Shown here: piece by piece, positions 62,067-64,000 of the stretch
Layout of the letters: every line of letters begins with the position of its first letter
Position numbering within the stretch: the first letter of the stretch is position 1
NCBI RefSeq assembly: GCF_008364845.1
Contig: NZ_VTTP01000001.1
Span: forward strand, 393,497-457,496
Length of the DNA stretch: 64,000 bases
Direction of reading: 5' to 3'
Source of the DNA: Actinotalea subterranea
GTDB taxonomy: Bacteria; Actinomycetota; Actinomycetes; Actinomycetales; Cellulomonadaceae
Position numbers and translations under genes: made by a program
Notes under the pieces: generated by a model
The model's input: the letters and a program-made list of their open reading frames with translations, nothing else
What the model was told of the DNA's origin: nothing
Database searches by the model: none

Positions 62067-62989
62067 ACGTAGCCGAACGCGCCGAGCAGCATTCCGGCGC
62101 CGCGCACGGCAGTCCGCGCGCCGCGCGCCTGCGAGCGCAGGTCACGGGCGACGCACCCCCACCCCCACCGCGCGCCGCCGCCGAGGACGCGCACGAGGCC
62201 GCGCGCCGCCGTCGTCAGCCGCACACCGGTGCGCGCCACGACGGAGCGGCGGACGTGCACCGCGGCCCGGCTGCCCGTGTTGCCCATCCGGAACGCGCGG
62301 CGGACCACCCACGACCGGGTCGCCCGCGAGGGCGGGACGACGTCGAGGACGGCGGCCTCGTCGGACCACACCAGCCGGCCCCCGCGCGCGGCGAGCTCGA
62401 GCGCGAAGACCGTGTCGGAGCCGCCCGACAGCCCGAACTGCTCGTCGAACCGCAGGCCCCACGTGCGCACCGCGCGGGCGTCGAGCAGGAGGTTGTTCGT
62501 CGCAGCGACGCGCACCACCGTGCCGGTGGGGTGCCGCAGGCGCGTGAAGTAGCCGCCCGCGACGATCCACGGGTCGACCGGGCCGTCGAACACGGACAGG
62601 ACGGGGCCGACGACGCCCGTGCAGCCCGTCTTCCGGAACGTGGCCAGCAGCGTGCGCAGCCAGTCCTCGCAGGGACGCTCGTCGTCGTCCACGAAGACGA
62701 CGACCTCGGAGCCCGCCGCCTCGTCGAGGCCACGGTTGCGTGCCGCCGCGATCCCGGGCCGTGGCTCGTGCACGTAGCGCACGGGCCGGCCCGCGTACTC
62801 CTCGACGACCGCGCGTGCGGTCGGCTCCTCGTCGTTGTCGACGACGAGGAGCTCGGCGCGCGGCACCGACTCGACCTGCTCGAGCAGGAGCGGGAGCGCG
62901 TCGCGCAGGTCGTCGGGCCTGCGGAACGTCAGCGTCACGACGGTGACGTCCGCGCCCTCCCCCGCTGCCGACCCGCCCCCGTCGCTCAC
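62006..62989 (-). CDS. Glycosyltransferase family 2
   Basis: 327 residues. GT-A fold: TVVTLTFRRPDDLRDALP at the start, LLVVDNDEEP, RPGIAAARNRGLDEA, and the metal-binding VVFVDDDERP. A second conserved segment WGLRFDEQFGLSGGSDTVF lies near 215, with the acidic acceptor-site residues. A C-terminal helical region of about 80 residues may associate with the membrane. GTG at 62989 overlaps the stop of the PKD-protein gene in GTGA, so they are one operon. Donor and acceptor sugars are unknown. Confidence 0.9.
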   Translation of the reverse strand: MSDGGGSAAGEGADVTVVTLTFRRPDDLRDALPLLLEQVESVPRAELLVVDNDEEPTARAVVEEYAGRPVRYVHEPRPGIAAARNRGLDEAAGSEVVVFVDDDERPCEDWLRTLLATFRKTGCTGVVGPVLSVFDGPVDPWIVAGGYFTRLRHPTGTVVRVAATNNLLLDARAVRTWGLRFDEQFGLSGGSDTVFALELAARGGRLVWSDEAAVLDVVPPSRATRSWVVRRAFRMGNTGSRAAVHVRRSVVARTGVRLTTAARGLVRVLGGGARWGWGCVARDLRSQARGARTAVRGAGMLLGAFGYVYAEYARTSAPARRLLRTGS

Positions 62990-64000
62990 TCGACCGGCCC
63001 CGCCGTCAGGTCGTCGTAGCCGAACCGCACGGGACCGTTGGTCGCCGAGCCGAACAGGTACGTGCTGATCCCGACACCGCCGGGCGCCTGGAGCACGGCC
63101 GTCGAGTCGACGACCGAGGCACGCCAGGTCGCGGGCTCGGCGTCGCCGGCCTTCCACACCTTCGCCCGCACGGTGGTCGGCGACGTGCCGTCGACCTCGA
63201 GCAGCACCTCGAGCTCGTCGCCGGCCGCGAACGTCAGCCCGCTGACCACGCCGCCGCTCAGGGGTGTCCCGTTCCGGGTGACGTGGAGCTGGACCGACCC
63301 GTCGGCCTGGAGCCGCAGGCGTGCACCGTAGAAGTCGGTGGCCGAGACCCGTCGGCCCTGCACCTGCACGAAGGCTCCGCCACCGCTGGGCACCTTGTCC
63401 GCCGTGACCGTGACGCGCATCGACGTGCTCGTCGACCCGACCGCGTCGAGCGAGGAGGTCAGGGTGCCGCCAGCGACCATCGTGTGGACGCCCGTGGACC
63501 CGTCGACCGAGAACCGGCTCGCGGTGCCGACGCCCGTCCAGGCGCCACCGGCCTCGGCGATGCCCCAGCCGCCGGCCATGGTGCGGCCGAAGGAGTCGGC
63601 GGCGAACGCGTCGCCCGGCTCGGGCGGTGCGGTGACGGTCACGTCGCGCGTCGTCGAGGCCGTCGCACCGTCGTCGTCGGTCACCGTCAGGGTCACCGTG
63701 TACGTGCCCGCCGCACCGTAGGCGTGCGACGCCGTCGCACCCGAGGCCGTCGCGCCGTCACCGAAGTCCCACGCGAACCCCGCGACCGTGCCGTCCGGGT
63801 CCGAGGACCCCGATGCGTCCACCGACACCGACAGGTCCGTCGCCGTCGCCGTGAACGCCGCCACCGGGGCCTGGTTCGGCGGCGCGGCCACCGTGACGTC
63901 GCGCGTCGTCGAGGCCGTCGCGCCGTCGTCGTCGGTCACCGTCAGGGTCACCGTGTACGTGCCCGCCGCACCGTAGGCGTGCGACGCCGTCGCACCCGAG
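62986..64000 (-). CDS. PKD-repeat surface protein, partial (N-terminus beyond window)
   Basis: 338 residues visible; the frame is open to the right edge. At least two PKD domains of about 85 residues, with the typical VDASGSSDPDGTVAGFAWDFGDG and YTVTLTVTDDDG segments (only parts quoted), then a C-terminal domain of about 220 residues (about 63600-62990; AADSFGRTMAGGWGIAEAGG, LRLQADGSVQLHV) resembling a LamG/concanavalin-like sugar-binding fold. Likely secreted, binding polysaccharide. It is cotranscribed with a GT2 gene, unusual for an extracellular hydrolase or adhesin. Confidence 0.85.
   Translation of the reverse strand, partial: SGATASHAYGAAGTYTVTLTVTDDDGATASTTRDVTVAAPPNQAPVAAFTATATDLSVSVDASGSSDPDGTVAGFAWDFGDGATASGATASHAYGAAGTYTVTLTVTDDDGATASTTRDVTVTAPPEPGDAFAADSFGRTMAGGWGIAEAGGAWTGVGTASRFSVDGSTGVHTMVAGGTLTSSLDAVGSTSTSMRVTVTADKVPSGGGAFVQVQGRRVSATDFYGARLRLQADGSVQLHVTRNGTPLSGGVVSGLTFAAGDELEVLLEVDGTSPTTVRAKVWKAGDAEPATWRASVVDSTAVLQAPGGVGISTYLFGSATNGPVRFGYDDLTAGPVE
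63641..64000. repeat. Near-identical PKD-coding direct repeats, period 255 bp
   Basis: Bases 63641-63745 and 63896-64000 match with a single mismatch (A/G at 63667/63922) over the 105 bases visible. The period of 255 bases equals one PKD domain. The array probably continues beyond the window. Confidence 0.9.

Overview
The window is about 73% GC. It looks like the chromosome of a high-GC Gram-positive actinobacterium, most likely of order Micrococcales near Cellulomonas, Oerskovia or Isoptericola. This rests on mycothiol S-conjugate amidase (mca), a LpqY-SugABC-type trehalose importer, DUF501 and DUF4307 proteins, a PIN-PhoH protein, frequent GTG starts, TAnnnT -10 elements and a carbohydrate-active enzyme content that includes a CE7 acetylxylan esterase. 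The genus is an inference. I see no phage, insertion sequence, CRISPR array, rRNA or replication origin. The content is mostly core chromosome.

Left part (1-13.9 kb): a truncated PfkB sugar kinase faces an import operon running leftward (LpqY-like lipoprotein, two permeases, ATPase, then a membrane-anchored GH15 glycosidase with its own promoter). Next come beta-carbonic anhydrase and fumarase (+), then a chemoreceptor, a PIN-PhoH protein and a cis-prenyltransferase (-). A hemolysin-III-type membrane protein (+) follows at 14.1-14.8 kb. At 14.8-19 kb there is a tightly overlapping ykoF-ykoE-ykoD-ykoC operon for uptake of a thiamine precursor, behind a clear TPP riboswitch.

Middle (19-42.6 kb): nitrilase-family hydrolase, small membrane protein and mca form one operon (-), followed by a DUF4307 protein and greA (+). 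A metB/AI-2E/ilvA operon (-) lies opposite msrA (+). An ABC exporter and a NarL-type two-component system (+) come next. Then on the minus strand: FKBP isomerase, CE7 esterase, cystathionine beta-synthase (with metB this gives transsulfuration), a Bax-inhibitor-like protein, a tRNA with anticodon UAA, type II NADH dehydrogenase behind a Rex-type operator, a family 5 uracil-DNA glycosylase, a PadR/HAAS membrane pair, and ppx, DUF501 and ftsB.

Right part (42.8-64 kb): enolase, pntB-pntA, a two-gene secretion-type unit (multi-TM protein plus a large XXXLXXG-heptad protein), then mazG, a lipoprotein and mfd. The order mfd-mazG-eno-ftsB-DUF501-ppx is the known actinobacterial core order, here split between mazG and eno. 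From 56.3 kb to the right edge lies a cell-envelope glycan region: TagD-like nucleotidyltransferase, GtrA, polyprenol-phosphate mannose synthase, two acyltransferase-3 proteins, a polymerase/ligase-like membrane protein, a GT2 glycosyltransferase and a PKD-repeat surface protein that runs off the window.

The signals most worth a second look are the Rex site at ndh, the short-variable-arm UAA tRNA, the recurrent -10 element placed 6-7 bases before start codons (suggesting leaderless mRNAs), several strong palindromes at promoters, the XXXLXXG unit, and in-frame 18- and 21-bp minisatellites at gene ends. I found no clearly novel multi-gene system. The XXXLXXG unit is the best candidate for something poorly described.
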